A stretch of DNA of 64,000 bases from Actimicrobium sp035984655 (GTDB lineage: Bacteria > Pseudomonadota > Gammaproteobacteria > Burkholderiales > Burkholderiaceae_D). A model generated the notes under the pieces. It saw only the letters and a list, made by a program, of their open reading frames with translations, was not told the origin of the DNA and did not search any database. A program made the position numbers and the translations under genes. Shown here piece by piece: positions 43,756 to 54,728 of this stretch (within the stretch, counting starts at the first letter, position 1; the number at the start of each line of letters is the position of its first letter). The DNA lies in NCBI RefSeq assembly GCF_035984655.1, contig NZ_JAXCHT010000008.1, forward strand, positions 62,001 through 126,000, written 5' to 3'.

Positions 43756-43870
43756 TCAACGCGCCACCCCGATTTCTGCGGCGCGGCGCATCGCAAGAAC
43801 TGTGATTTGTAAAAGAAGGCAACCGGGCACAGGTGCGCGCCGGACGGATCGGCTTGCGGCCGGTTGCGCG

Positions 43871-43894
43871 CCCGTCCCCGGCGACGGGGACGGG
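43871..43894 (-). terminator. Strong hairpin after the aldehyde dehydrogenase gene
   Basis: CCCGTCCCCG and CGGGGACGGG form a perfect 10-bp stem with a four-base loop 7 bp past the stop of the gene at 43902-45266. No T tract follows on either strand. It may be a weak terminator for the two convergent genes or a 3' stabiliser. Confidence 0.5.
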
Positions 43895-43901
43895 CCGCAG
43901 A

Positions 43902-45266
43902 TCAGGCGACCCGGATAAGCTTCTTGTTGACGAATTCCTGGATGCCGGCAGCCGACAGTTCGCGACCGTAGCCGGAATTCTTGATGCCGCCAAAAGGTAA
44001 TTCCGGCGACGAGGTCAAGGCAGCATTGATGAACACCATGCCGGTCTCGATGCGGCCAGCGACCCGCTTGCCGCGTTCGATGTCGTTGGTGAAGACGGAG
44101 CCACCGAGCCCGAACGGCGAATCATTGGCCAGTTGCACCGCCGCGTCTTCGTCCTTGACCCGAAAGAACAGTGCCACCGGTCCGAAGAACTCTTCCTTGT
44201 AGGCCGGATTGCTGCGCGCGACGTCGCTCAGAATGGTGGGTTGCATGAAGTAGCCGGACCGCGCCAGTCGTGCGCCGCCCAGCAGCACTGTCGCACCGTT
44301 GGCACGGGCCCGTTCGACCTGATCGAGCAGCGTGTGCAGTGCCGACTCGGACGACAATGGCCCCATCGTGGTGGCTTCGTCCATCGGGTCGCCCGGTTTG
44401 AATTGTTCCAGCGCAGCCCGGAAGCGCAGCAGAAACTGATCTGCCATCGACTCGACCACGATGAAGCGCTTCGATGCGGTGCATGCCTGTCCGGTATTGT
44501 CCATGCGCCCGCTAGTCGCGTGCTTGATCGCCAGATCCAGATCGGCATCCTCCAGCACGATGAAGGCATCGCTGCCACCCAGCTCCATGGTGGTCTTTTT
44601 CAGGTTGTGCGCAGCGCGGGCGGCAACCACCGCGCCAGCCGCTTCGCTGCCGGTCAGCGCGACGCCACGAATGCGCAGGTCATCGATGACCTGCGCCACC
44701 TGATCCTTCGAAATGAACAGGTTGGTATAGGCGCCGGCCGGCGCGCCCGCATCGTGCATCAGCTGTTCGTAGGCCAGTGCGCACTGCGGCACGTTGGAGG
44801 CATGCTTGACCATCACGACATTGCCGGCCATCAGATTGGGCGCGGCAAAGCGGACGATCTGGTAGTACGGAAAATTCCACGGCTCGACGCCAAACAACAC
44901 GCCGATCGGGCTGCTCTCGACAATCGCCTCGCCGCCCTTGACGGCAATTTCCTCGGTCGCCAGGAACTGCTCGGCATGCTCGGCGTAATACGCAATGATC
45001 GCCGCGCTGAGCGCTACTTCGCCGCGGCTCTCGGCGATTCGCTTGCCCATTTCCTCGGTGATCAAACCGGCCAGATGTTCGCTGCGCTCGCGCATGAGGG
45101 CGGCGGCGCGCAGGAGCACGGCCTTGCGTTGCGCAAACGTGGTGCTGCGCCAGGTGCCGTAACATGCCGCCGCTGTGGCCAGCCTGGTTTCGAGTTGCTC
45201 CGCCGTGCATTCGGCAAAGGGGGCACCGGCTTGTTCGGTGTAGGGGTTGGTCGTTTGGTATGCCAT
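43902..45266 (-). CDS. gabD: NAD(P)-dependent succinate-semialdehyde dehydrogenase
   Basis: 454 residues, the compact class of about 455 residues (Sad/GabD2-like). It oxidises succinate semialdehyde to succinate. Aldehyde dehydrogenase features are GVEPWNFPYYQIVRFAAPNL, the catalytic Glu in TMELGGSDAFIVL, the catalytic Cys in NTGQACTASKRF, and PFGGIKNSGYGRE. No gabT or gabP is nearby, so a role in GABA or other aldehyde detoxification is open. The substrate assignment is by family. It lies 259 bp downstream of the katG stop. Confidence 0.88.
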   Translation of the reverse strand: MAYQTTNPYTEQAGAPFAECTAEQLETRLATAAACYGTWRSTTFAQRKAVLLRAAALMRERSEHLAGLITEEMGKRIAESRGEVALSAAIIAYYAEHAEQFLATEEIAVKGGEAIVESSPIGVLFGVEPWNFPYYQIVRFAAPNLMAGNVVMVKHASNVPQCALAYEQLMHDAGAPAGAYTNLFISKDQVAQVIDDLRIRGVALTGSEAAGAVVAARAAHNLKKTTMELGGSDAFIVLEDADLDLAIKHATSGRMDNTGQACTASKRFIVVESMADQFLLRFRAALEQFKPGDPMDEATTMGPLSSESALHTLLDQVERARANGATVLLGGARLARSGYFMQPTILSDVARSNPAYKEEFFGPVALFFRVKDEDAAVQLANDSPFGLGGSVFTNDIERGKRVAGRIETGMVFINAALTSSPELPFGGIKNSGYGRELSAAGIQEFVNKKLIRVA

Positions 45267-45525
45267 TGTTGCCTTTCAGGGTTGATCGAATATTGCCAAT
45301 GTCTGCGCGAGAGGATTCGCGATTCACTGGATCTTTCCAGCCGACCGAAGTCAGCCGCCCTGTTTTATTTTTATATGGATCAAACATGCCCCAGTCATTC
45401 GGCTTGCATGACACAAGCCCGATGACGGGGACGACATCCGTCCTCGCGCCGCCCAAGCGGGGCACGGCGCTGAAATGATTGGCGCCAGCAGATGCGCTAT
45501 GGCACTGCGGCGCCTGACAATACAA

Positions 45526-47736
<2,211 letters not shown>

Positions 47737-47875
47737 GTATCTCTCCTTTGGTATTTCGCAAGGTATCGGGCGACCGTCGGGTCGCCCGCGCTGGAATGCA
47801 ATGAAGGGTCAGGCGACTACTGAAAATCGCACTGGTGGATGCAGGAGAGGTGTATTTCAGGGAAGAAAAACAGAT

Positions 47876-49003
47876 TCAGGACGCCTTGAATGTCGGGTAA
47901 TCGACGTATCCGCCAGCACCACCGCCATACATGGTGGCCGGATCAGGCGTATTCAAGGGCGCGATGACGCGCAGCCGCTCGACCAGATCCGGGTTGGCAA
48001 TGAACGGCCGGCCAAATGAAATCAGATCGGCTGTATCGGCATCGCGGGCGGCCAGCGCCAGCTCGAGGTCGTAGCCGTTATTGGCCATGTAGCTGCCGTT
48101 GAACAGTCGACGCAGAATCTGCAGGTCGAAGCCGCCCGGCACCGTGCGCGTACCGCCCGTGTCGCCTTCGATCGCATGCAGGTACACCAGATGAAAGTGG
48201 TTGAGTTGTTCGACCACATACGTGAACAACGCCTGCGGGTTGCTGTCGGCGATGTCGCCGAAGCCACTCAGCGGCGAAATGCGGATGCCGACCCGATCGC
48301 CACCCCACACCTGCACCACGGCGGCAGTCACTTCCAGCAGCAGCCGCGCGCGATTCTCGATCGAGCCGCCGTAGGCATCGGTGCGCTGGTTGGTCTTGTC
48401 GCGCAGGAACTGGTCCAGCAGATAGCCGTTGGCGGCATGGATCTCGACACCATCGAAGCCAGCCGCCTTGGCATTCTGGGCGGCAGTGCGATATTGCTCG
48501 ACGATGCCGGGCATTTCGCTCATGTCGAGTGCACGCGGCGTGACCATCGGCACGAAGCCGTCTTTGGTGTAGGACTGGCCTTCCGGCTTGATGGCCGAGG
48601 GCGCGACAGGCAAGGCGCCGTCGACCTGGATCGACGGATGCGAAATGCGGCCGACGTGCCACAGTTGCATGAAGATCTTGCCGCCCGCGGCATGGACTGC
48701 GTCGGTAATCTTTTTCCAGGCCTGCACTTGCGGCTGGCTGTAAATGCCAGGCGTGAAGACATAGCCCTTGCCTTGTTGGGAAATCTGGGTCGCTTCCGAA
48801 ATGATCAGTCCGGCGCTGGCGCGTTGCACATAATATTCGGCCGCCAGGTCGCCGGGCAGGTCGTCTTCCTTGGCCCGGCTGCGCGTGAGCGGCGCCATGA
48901 CGATGCGATTGGACAGCTGCAGCGCACCGAGCTGGAATGGCTTGAACAGGTCACTCGATGCATTGCGCGCGAGCGCGGCGTTGGACGGGACAGCGTTGGT
49001 CAT
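47876..49003 (-). CDS. Old Yellow Enzyme alkene reductase (copy 2)
   Basis: 375 residues from the ATG at 49003, with AGGATC upstream. It has the same FMN-barrel family as the gene at 41470: NRIVMAPLTRSRA, QLWHVGRISHPSI, FDGVEIHAANGYLLDQFL and GGSIENRARLLLEV. An N-terminal extension of about 18 residues and clear divergence show it is an old paralogue, not a recent duplication. It lies 139 bp upstream of katG on the same strand direction. The preceding hairpin (49046-49070) is in its leader. Confidence 0.94.
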   Translation of the reverse strand: MTNAVPSNAALARNASSDLFKPFQLGALQLSNRIVMAPLTRSRAKEDDLPGDLAAEYYVQRASAGLIISEATQISQQGKGYVFTPGIYSQPQVQAWKKITDAVHAAGGKIFMQLWHVGRISHPSIQVDGALPVAPSAIKPEGQSYTKDGFVPMVTPRALDMSEMPGIVEQYRTAAQNAKAAGFDGVEIHAANGYLLDQFLRDKTNQRTDAYGGSIENRARLLLEVTAAVVQVWGGDRVGIRISPLSGFGDIADSNPQALFTYVVEQLNHFHLVYLHAIEGDTGGTRTVPGGFDLQILRRLFNGSYMANNGYDLELALAARDADTADLISFGRPFIANPDLVERLRVIAPLNTPDPATMYGGGAGGYVDYPTFKAS

Positions 49004-49045
49004 GATTTGATCCTTTGGGAGGCGAAGCGGAGCTAGGCCGGGCGG

Positions 49046-49070
49046 CGCTGGCGGCAAGATGCTGCCAGCG
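49046..49070 (-). promoter_or_regulatory. Hairpin in the leader of the second Old Yellow Enzyme gene
   Basis: CGCTGGCGGCA and TGCTGCCAGCG pair over 11 bp (one G-T) around an AGA loop, about 43 bp upstream of the start codon. No T tract is seen. Its role is unknown; a leftover terminator of the decayed hsdM locus is another possibility. Confidence 0.4.
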
Positions 49071-49164
49071 GGTGTGCCTGCATCTTAAGCGCAATCGCAG
49101 ATCGTCGTTGGTCACCTGCGCGCTACGACCAGAAGTCACCGAGGCCGCATCCAGCGCGCATCAG

Positions 49165-49597
49165 CGGCGCCATCTCCACACCGTGCTGCGCCTGCCCACT
49201 GGCATTTTTATGCGCAGGGCGTGAAGGCCAACATGGTGTTCTTTGACGCCGAACCCAAGGATGGTCAGCGCCACACCAAGGGCGTGTGGTTCCATGACCT
49301 GCGCACCAACAAGCATTTCACACGCAAGACACGCACCCTGAAGCTGGACGACCTGCAGGATTGCATTACTTGCTACAACGCCGATAACCGCCACCAGCGC
49401 ACCGCCAGCGAGCGCTTCAACTACTTTACGGTCGATGAGCTGATGGCGCGCGACAAGGCCAGTCTGGATATTTTCTGGCTGAAGGACGACAGCCTGGAAA
49501 ATCTTGATGACCTGCCGCCGCCGGATTATGGCAACAGGAGATCATCGAACATCTTGAAGCAGCGCTGGCTGCATTCCGGGATGTGGCGGCCGCCTAA
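49165..49597 (+). pseudogene. Remnant of a type I restriction-modification methylase (hsdM) C-terminus
   Basis: Three reading frames together spell the HsdM C-terminal signature. HLHTVLRLPTGIF is encoded up to 49209. The frame then shifts by one base in a T5 run (49205-49209, where T6 would continue GIFYAQGVK). KANMVFFDAEP through FWLKDDSLENLDDLPPPD follows in the second frame. A second shift near 49524-49537 leads to QEIIEHLEAALAAFRDVAAA and a TAA at 49595-49597. The catalytic NPPY region and all of hsdS and hsdR are missing. A longer open frame to 49868 is only read-through of the shifted frame. Confidence 0.85.
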
Positions 49598-49656
49598 CCT
49601 GCAAGATCACACGTCACGCCGGACGCTAGCGTTTGAACCGGGCATCCATGTAACCG

Positions 49657-50487
49657 CTAGCGCTCCACCGCAACCACATACGCCCGCATTTTCCCGTCAA
49701 TCGCATCCGCGCCAAACCGGCTGGCCAGCGCCCGTGCCGCAACGTTGGTGGCGCCGGTCAGTCCGGCGGCGTCGCGCGCTTCAATCTGCATGCGCATTGG
49801 CGTGCCCTGGCAGAACGCCAGCGCGGCAAGCGCGGGCGAGTCGGCATGGCTGCATGCATCCACGGTGACGATCTCGGGGGCGCGGTCGAAGCCGCCGCGG
49901 TGCAGGTCCTGCCGGATTGCCTCCGTGTCGAAATAACCGTGCGGCACCTGTTGCATGAATTGCGGCGGATCGCCCGGATACAGCGCGGCCAGCGCGTCGC
50001 TCACGGTGGCGGCGAATTCGTTGTGCTCGATGCGATCCCACACATTGAACAGAAACACGCCGCCGGGACCCAGCACGCGCCGGACTTCAGCGAATGCGGC
50101 GGCCTTGTCGGGCAAGAACATCACCCCGAACTGGCACACCACCATGTCGAACGCACCATCCGGGAACGGCAGCTGCATTGCATCGGCCTGCTGCCATTCG
50201 ACCGGGCGAGCGGTGCCGATTGCCGCGGCCTGATCGAGCATCGGCTGGCTCAGGTCGGTCGCGACAATCTGCACCGATGGCAGCAGCGTGCTGGCCAGCC
50301 GGCGTGTCACGGCGCCGGTGCCGGCGGCAATTTCCAGAAGGCGTGACGGTTGCCGCTGCGCCACCCGCTGCGCCACCCGCTGCGCCAGATCGTCGGCGTA
50401 CGGCGCGAACAACAGCGGCACCATACAGGCGTCATACACCTGCGGAATCGAGCCGGCGAAGGCTTGATCGGTCGTCGGTGCCTGCAT
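49657..50487 (-). CDS. Class I SAM-dependent methyltransferase (UbiE/COQ5-like)
   Basis: 276 residues. SAM-binding motif I is RLLEIAAGTGAVTRRLA (about residues 48-64). Later motifs are IVATDLSQPMLDQA, DAMQLPFPDGAFDMVVCQFGVMF and EVRRVLGPGGVFLFNVWD. The acceptor is unknown. Before motif I a run VAQRVAQR reflects a 12-bp DNA repeat (50355-50387). It follows the hsdM remnant convergently and precedes no related pathway genes. Confidence 0.9.
   Translation of the reverse strand: MQAPTTDQAFAGSIPQVYDACMVPLLFAPYADDLAQRVAQRVAQRQPSRLLEIAAGTGAVTRRLASTLLPSVQIVATDLSQPMLDQAAAIGTARPVEWQQADAMQLPFPDGAFDMVVCQFGVMFLPDKAAAFAEVRRVLGPGGVFLFNVWDRIEHNEFAATVSDALAALYPGDPPQFMQQVPHGYFDTEAIRQDLHRGGFDRAPEIVTVDACSHADSPALAALAFCQGTPMRMQIEARDAAGLTGATNVAARALASRFGADAIDGKMRAYVVAVER
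50355..50387 (-). repeat. 12-bp tandem repeat in the methyltransferase gene
   Basis: GCTGCGCCACCC occurs at 50355-50366 and 50367-50378, then partly (GCTGCGCCA) at 50379-50387. The copies keep frame and encode an Arg-Val-Ala-Gln repeat. Confidence 0.85.
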
Positions 50488-50575
50488 GCCATTCTCCTGA
50501 TTCGTCAGTGTCTCGACAACATAGCGCAGCCGCTGGTGCGGCGGCGCGGCGCGATCGCGGAATTGCTGACCACGG

Positions 50576-51508
50576 TCAAAACTGCAGCTGGTATTGGCTC
50601 TCGAACTGCCGCGCCTGCCCCGTCACCGGATCAATGAATGCCAGGGATCGGGCCAGCAATTGCAGCGGCTTGCTGTAATCCGGCGCGACCCCTGGCGCAG
50701 GCTCCGGCGCATGCTGTGGATAAATCTGGTCGTTGAGAATCGGCATGCCAAGCGCTTCCATCTGCACCCGCAACTGGTGCCGCTGTCCGGTGGCCGGTTG
50801 CAGGCCGTAGCGCGCCAGCTCGCCCTGCACCTGCAGCAGCGTAATCAGCGTCTCGGCATTCGGCTCACCTGTAACGACGCGCATCTTCATGAACGAGTCG
50901 GCTTCCTCCAGCCGGTTGCGCACAAGCAGCGGCAGCGCCAGTTCCGGCCGCCAGGCGGCGATGGCTTCGTAGTGCTTGGTCACGGCGCGTTCGCGAAACA
51001 AGCCCTGGTAGGCCGCGCGCGTGTGCGGTTGAATCGAGAACAGCACCAGTCCGGCGGTCTCGCGATCGATGCGATGCATTGGCGCCAGCGTGTCGATGCC
51101 GAGCGTGCGCTTGAGGCGCACCAGCAGGGTCTGCTGGACGTAGCGTCCGGCCGGCGTGACCGGCAAGAAATGTGGCTTGTCGACGGCGATCAGAAAGTCG
51201 TCGCGAAACAGGATGGTTTCCTGAAACGGAATCGGCGATTCGTCGGGCAGGCTGCGAAAGTAAAACACCTTGGATTGGGCGCGATAGACGGTGCGTGGAT
51301 CCAGCGCCCTACCGTCGGCGTCGAGCACCTCGCCGCGCGCCATCCGTTCGGCCCATTCGTCGCGGGCGATAAAGGCAAAGCGCTGCGCCAGAAAATCCAG
51401 CAGCAGCGGCCACGGTCCGGGCGGCAAGGCGACGCAACTGGCGCCAACGCCATCGCGGCTGGGCGGCGTTATGACTGGTCCAGTCGGCGCGCGCGCGCCA
51501 GCCGCCAT
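50576..51508 (-). CDS. RluA-family pseudouridine synthase
   Basis: 310 residues. The catalytic Asp lies in MHRIDRETAGLVLFS (about residue 147). ILFRDDFLIAVDKPHFLPVTPAG precedes it and GLQPATGQRHQLRVQMEALG follows. It isomerises uridine in rRNA or tRNA; the target site cannot be given. The N-terminal part (LDFLAQRFAFIARDEWAERM) resembles the S4-like start of this class. The listed ATG at 51508 overlaps the trhO 3' end by 40 bp. No better downstream start is visible, so the two genes are coupled. Confidence 0.92.
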   Translation of the reverse strand: MAAGARAPTGPVITPPSRDGVGASCVALPPGPWPLLLDFLAQRFAFIARDEWAERMARGEVLDADGRALDPRTVYRAQSKVFYFRSLPDESPIPFQETILFRDDFLIAVDKPHFLPVTPAGRYVQQTLLVRLKRTLGIDTLAPMHRIDRETAGLVLFSIQPHTRAAYQGLFRERAVTKHYEAIAAWRPELALPLLVRNRLEEADSFMKMRVVTGEPNAETLITLLQVQGELARYGLQPATGQRHQLRVQMEALGMPILNDQIYPQHAPEPAPGVAPDYSKPLQLLARSLAFIDPVTGQARQFESQYQLQF

Positions 51509-52275
51509 GCACCGTCCGGCTCGCCTTCATACACCTGCTCAAGCGTGGTCGCGGTTTCCTGCAGATGGGTGTCGAGCGCGATGCGGTTGTCGAACACGAA
51601 GCACTCGCCCTGCCAGTCCTTGTCGGCGTCCGGCATGGTCTGGAAATAGTTCAGGATGCCGCCGTCGAGCTGGTAGACCTCGATGCCCATGTCGTGCATC
51701 CACGCGCTGGTCTTCTCGCAGCGGATGCCGCCAGTGCAGTACATCGCCACGCGCTTGTCCGCGGCCTGCCAGGCCGGTGCATTGGCTTCGATGAACTTTG
51801 GAAAATCACGGAAATTGGCGACCTCGGGATCGATCGCGTTGTTGAATTTGCCGAGCCGGTATTCAAAGCTGTTGCGGTTGTCGATCACCACCACGTCGTC
51901 GGCAGCAATCAATTCGCGCCATTCCTGCGGACTGACCGCGATGCCGGTCTTGCGCACGGCATCGACATCCGGCACGCCCATGAACACGATCTCGGATTTC
52001 TTGTGAATCTTGATCCGCCCAAATGGATTGGTGACGCAGGCGCTGCGTTTGAAGGGCATGGCGGCAAAGCGCGGATCGGCGTGCAATGCCTGCTCGAAGG
52101 CATCGAGTGCGCCGGCGCTGCCGGACAGCACGCCATTGATGCCTTCGTCGGCGACCAGGATGCTGCCGAGCAGGTCCGTGGTCAGCGCGCGCAGGCGCAG
52201 CACGAGTGCATCGGCGTCGTCGAGGCGGACGAATTGGTAGAAGGCGATGTGAAACAGGGGATTGTCGGAGGTCAT
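51469..52275 (-). CDS. trhO: tRNA uridine-34 hydroxylase, rhodanese-like
   Basis: 268 residues. TrhO (YceA) performs oxygen-dependent hydroxylation of U34 in tRNA. An N-terminal ferredoxin-like domain (FYQFVRLDDADALVLRLRAL, ILVADEGINGVLSG) is followed by a rhodanese domain with the catalytic loop YCTGGIRCEKTSAW (about residue 178). The VIDNRNSFEYRLGKF and VYQLDGGILNYF segments are typical. The length is somewhat shorter than E. coli YceA. It overlaps the pseudouridine synthase gene. Confidence 0.94.
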   Translation of the reverse strand: MTSDNPLFHIAFYQFVRLDDADALVLRLRALTTDLLGSILVADEGINGVLSGSAGALDAFEQALHADPRFAAMPFKRSACVTNPFGRIKIHKKSEIVFMGVPDVDAVRKTGIAVSPQEWRELIAADDVVVIDNRNSFEYRLGKFNNAIDPEVANFRDFPKFIEANAPAWQAADKRVAMYCTGGIRCEKTSAWMHDMGIEVYQLDGGILNYFQTMPDADKDWQGECFVFDNRIALDTHLQETATTLEQVYEGEPDGAWRLARARRLDQS

Positions 52276-52332
52276 GGTGCGAGGATTGTCGCAGATTCCG
52301 CATCCTTGCTAGCGAAGTGCACGCGCCAATCG

Positions 52333-53303
52333 TCAAATCACCCCCGGTTGCCCCGTGCCACCTCTGGCTTCGTAGGGGTCGCTCGACAATTTACTGCCTG
52401 CTGTCAGTTCGCGGCGGTATTGCTCAACGTTGTTCACATAACCGGCGCTGCCCGCCCCCGACACTGTCCCCGTGTTGTAGTAGCGCAGTCCCAACTCTTC
52501 ACTGCCCTGCGAGGCGATGTCCTGCTTGAGTTTGAAACCTCCTGCCACCAGATTGTCCAGCGGTTGCGTTACATCCAGTTGGTCGGCGTCCTTGTTGGTG
52601 GCGCTCTTGATTTTGGCGCGATCGTCATCCGACAGGTGCGGCAGCACATCGTGATCCCAGCGGTATTGGCTGATCTGCACCAGCCCGGTGTCGTGCGAGC
52701 CGTCGGAGTTGGTGGTCGTTAGCTGCTGGTTGCCTCTCGACTCGGCCCATATTTGTCCGCCGATCAGGTTGGCATCGAGTCCGGTGGCCTGCGCGGCCTT
52801 CGCAATCTGGTCGCTCCATTGCCCGACTGCCGGGTTGTTGGCAATCGCCTGATCGGAAAGCCTGCTAGCGGGGGCAGTGGCCGAACTCGACGACGGGTTC
52901 GAGACCGGACTAACGCCGCCACTCGATGTTGAGCCGGACGGGTCACTGCTACCGAACGACGGCGGCTGGTACGGCGATGTACCGCCGCCCGTGCCGCTGT
53001 CCTGCCGGTCGCGCTATCTGTATCGGCGGCGTCGCTGTCATCACTCTGGCTGGAGAGTTGTTTGAACATGGTTTTTAACATCTGCATCAGGAGCGACAAC
53101 GCCTGGAACAGCTCCCGCATTCCATCGGCAGGATCGGTCCGTCCTGACGAACGCGACGAGGTGCCGCGCGAGTTCCACCTGCTCGGGTCCGCGATGTCGC
53201 CCGGCTCGAACGACAGCGACGAGCTGCTGCCGGACGCGCCGCCGGATGTGTTGTTGGTGTCAAACGAATAGGGGTTTGAGCCATTATTTGAGACGCGCAT
53301 CAT
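52333..53303 (-). pseudogene. Harpin-like lytic transglycosylase gene split by a frameshift (HopP1-type architecture)
   Basis: The start at 53303 or 53300 (GGAG upstream) opens a Ser/Gly/Asn-rich, cysteine-poor N-terminus. It holds an amphipathic helix MRELFQALSLLMQMLKTMF and is in frame to about 53006. There the frame is lost. A frame open from 53013 to 52333 continues with a Ser/Gly/Pro linker and an SLT domain: IGGQIWAESRGNQQ (catalytic Glu), DTGLVQISQYRW. One missing C near 53003-53008 would fuse both parts into about 323 residues. A glycine-rich helper domain plus transglycosylase matches harpins such as HopP1 of Pseudomonas. A sequencing error is possible. Confidence 0.7.
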
Positions 53304-53354
53304 GCCGCTCCATGGAGGTGGAAAGTTTTTTTGGAAACTTCACTTTGTCGGAAA

Positions 53355-53376
53355 GTCACATTTTCTGATATGTGAC
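53355..53376. promoter_or_regulatory. Inverted repeat between the harpin-like and MFS genes
   Basis: GTCACAT (53355-53361) and ATGTGAC (53370-53376) form a perfect 7-bp inverted repeat with an 8-bp spacer. It could bind a dimeric regulator and overlaps the hrp-box-like sequence. Confidence 0.5.
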
Positions 53377-53396
53377 CCGAGATGCAAGATGGTTCC
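53369..53396 (-). promoter_or_regulatory. hrp-box-like promoter upstream of the harpin-like gene
   Basis: On the minus strand GGAACC is followed after 15 bases by TCACATA. The consensus for HrpL-type sigma factors is GGAACC-N15/16-CCACNNA, so only one defined base differs. It lies 66 bp before the start codon in the right direction. Confidence 0.5.
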
Positions 53397-53461
53397 TCTG
53401 ATTTATACTGGCAGGCCTCGCCCTGCGCCACCTTCGATCCCATTCGACCACAGGATTTTCC

Positions 53462-54724
53462 GTGCCACCACTGCCCCCTGCCGCCCCGCCCGCCGCCGCC
53501 ATGCGCTTCATCATGCTGACGGTCTTGATCGACATGATTTCGATTGGCCTGATCATTCCGGTGTTGCCGGTGCTGGTTGGCAGTTTTACAGATTCCCAGG
53601 CGGCCCAGGCGTTCTGGTACGGCGCGGTCGCATTTGCCTTCGGCATCGCCAATTTCTTTGGTTCGCCGATTCTCGGCGCACTGTCGGACCGCTTCGGTCG
53701 CCGCCCGGTGTTGCTGCTCGGCTTTTGCGGACTGGCGCTGAATTTCTTCGCGACCGCATTTGCCACCGCGTTGTGGATGCTGATCGTGGTGCGCCTGGTC
53801 GGCGGTGCGATGCAAGCCAACCAGGCGGTTGCCAGCGCCTATGTGGCGGACATCACGGCGCCGGAGCAGCGTGCCAAACGCTTTGGCCTGTTGGGCGCCA
53901 TGTTCGGCCTGGGTTTCATCATCGGACCGGTGATGGGCGGGTTGCTTGGCGCGATCGATCTGCATCTGCCATTTTTTGTCGCGGGCACGCTGGCCCTGAT
54001 CAATCTGGCGTATGGCTACTTCGTGTTGCCGGAATCGCTGCCGCTCGAAAAGCGTCATGCCTTCGACTGGCGCAAGGCCAATCCGGTGGCGGCGCTGCGC
54101 GGCCTGACGCAACTCAAGGCGGTCGGGCCGCTGGTCGGCGTGGTGGCCTGCGCCGGGCTGGCGCAGTTCGTCCTGTACACGTCGTGGGTGTTGTACACGA
54201 CCTTCAAATTCGGTTGGGGTCCGCAGCAAAACGGCTGGTCGCTGGCAGCGGTAGGCGTGAGCGCCGCGCTGGTGCAGGGCTTTCTGCTGGGGCCGCTGCT
54301 GCGCCGCTTCAGTCCGCGCCGCCTGACCGTGCTCGGGCTGATTTCATCGACGCTGGCGTTCCTGTGCTGGGGCCTCGCCACCGAGGGCTGGATGATGTTT
54401 GCGATCATCTTCATCAACATTTTCGGCGGCACCGTCAACGCCGCCATCCAGAGCATCATCTCGGGTGCGGCCGATGCCAGCAGCCAGGGCAAGACGCTTG
54501 GCGCGGTGAGTTCGCTCAACAGCCTGATGGCGGTGATCGCACCGATCATCGGCGCGCCCATTCTCGGACTGGTGTCGCATTTGCCGCATGGCGACTGGCG
54601 CATCGGCGCGCCGTTTTATTTGTGCGCGGCGTTGCAGGCCGTGGCGTTGCTGCTGGCCGTGCGGCACTTCCGGCGCGAACGGGCAGCGCTGGCGTTACTG
54701 GCACAACAGGCCAGCGCGCCCTGA
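53462..54724 (+). CDS. MFS drug exporter, TetA(TCR)-like
   Basis: 420 residues from the GTG at 53462; the ATG at 53501 would remove a Pro/Ala-rich 13-residue start. It has twelve membrane helices. TetA-type features are LIDMISIGLIIPVLPVLVG in helix 1 (conserved Asp), GALSDRFGRRPVLLLG (motif A) and MLIVVRLVGGAMQANQAVASAYVADIT. It is a drug:H+ antiporter whose substrate is unknown. A -10-like TATACT lies at 53404-53409. No tetR-type regulator is adjacent. Confidence 0.92.
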   Translation: MPPLPPAAPPAAAMRFIMLTVLIDMISIGLIIPVLPVLVGSFTDSQAAQAFWYGAVAFAFGIANFFGSPILGALSDRFGRRPVLLLGFCGLALNFFATAFATALWMLIVVRLVGGAMQANQAVASAYVADITAPEQRAKRFGLLGAMFGLGFIIGPVMGGLLGAIDLHLPFFVAGTLALINLAYGYFVLPESLPLEKRHAFDWRKANPVAALRGLTQLKAVGPLVGVVACAGLAQFVLYTSWVLYTTFKFGWGPQQNGWSLAAVGVSAALVQGFLLGPLLRRFSPRRLTVLGLISSTLAFLCWGLATEGWMMFAIIFINIFGGTVNAAIQSIISGAADASSQGKTLGAVSSLNSLMAVIAPIIGAPILGLVSHLPHGDWRIGAPFYLCAALQAVALLLAVRHFRRERAALALLAQQASAP

Positions 54725-54728
54725 CCCG

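Noticed and set aside
49221..49868. 215-codon open frame taken as an intact gene
   Set aside because: Only its first half resembles HsdM; after about 49530 the HsdM sequence continues in another frame, so the remaining codons are read-through.
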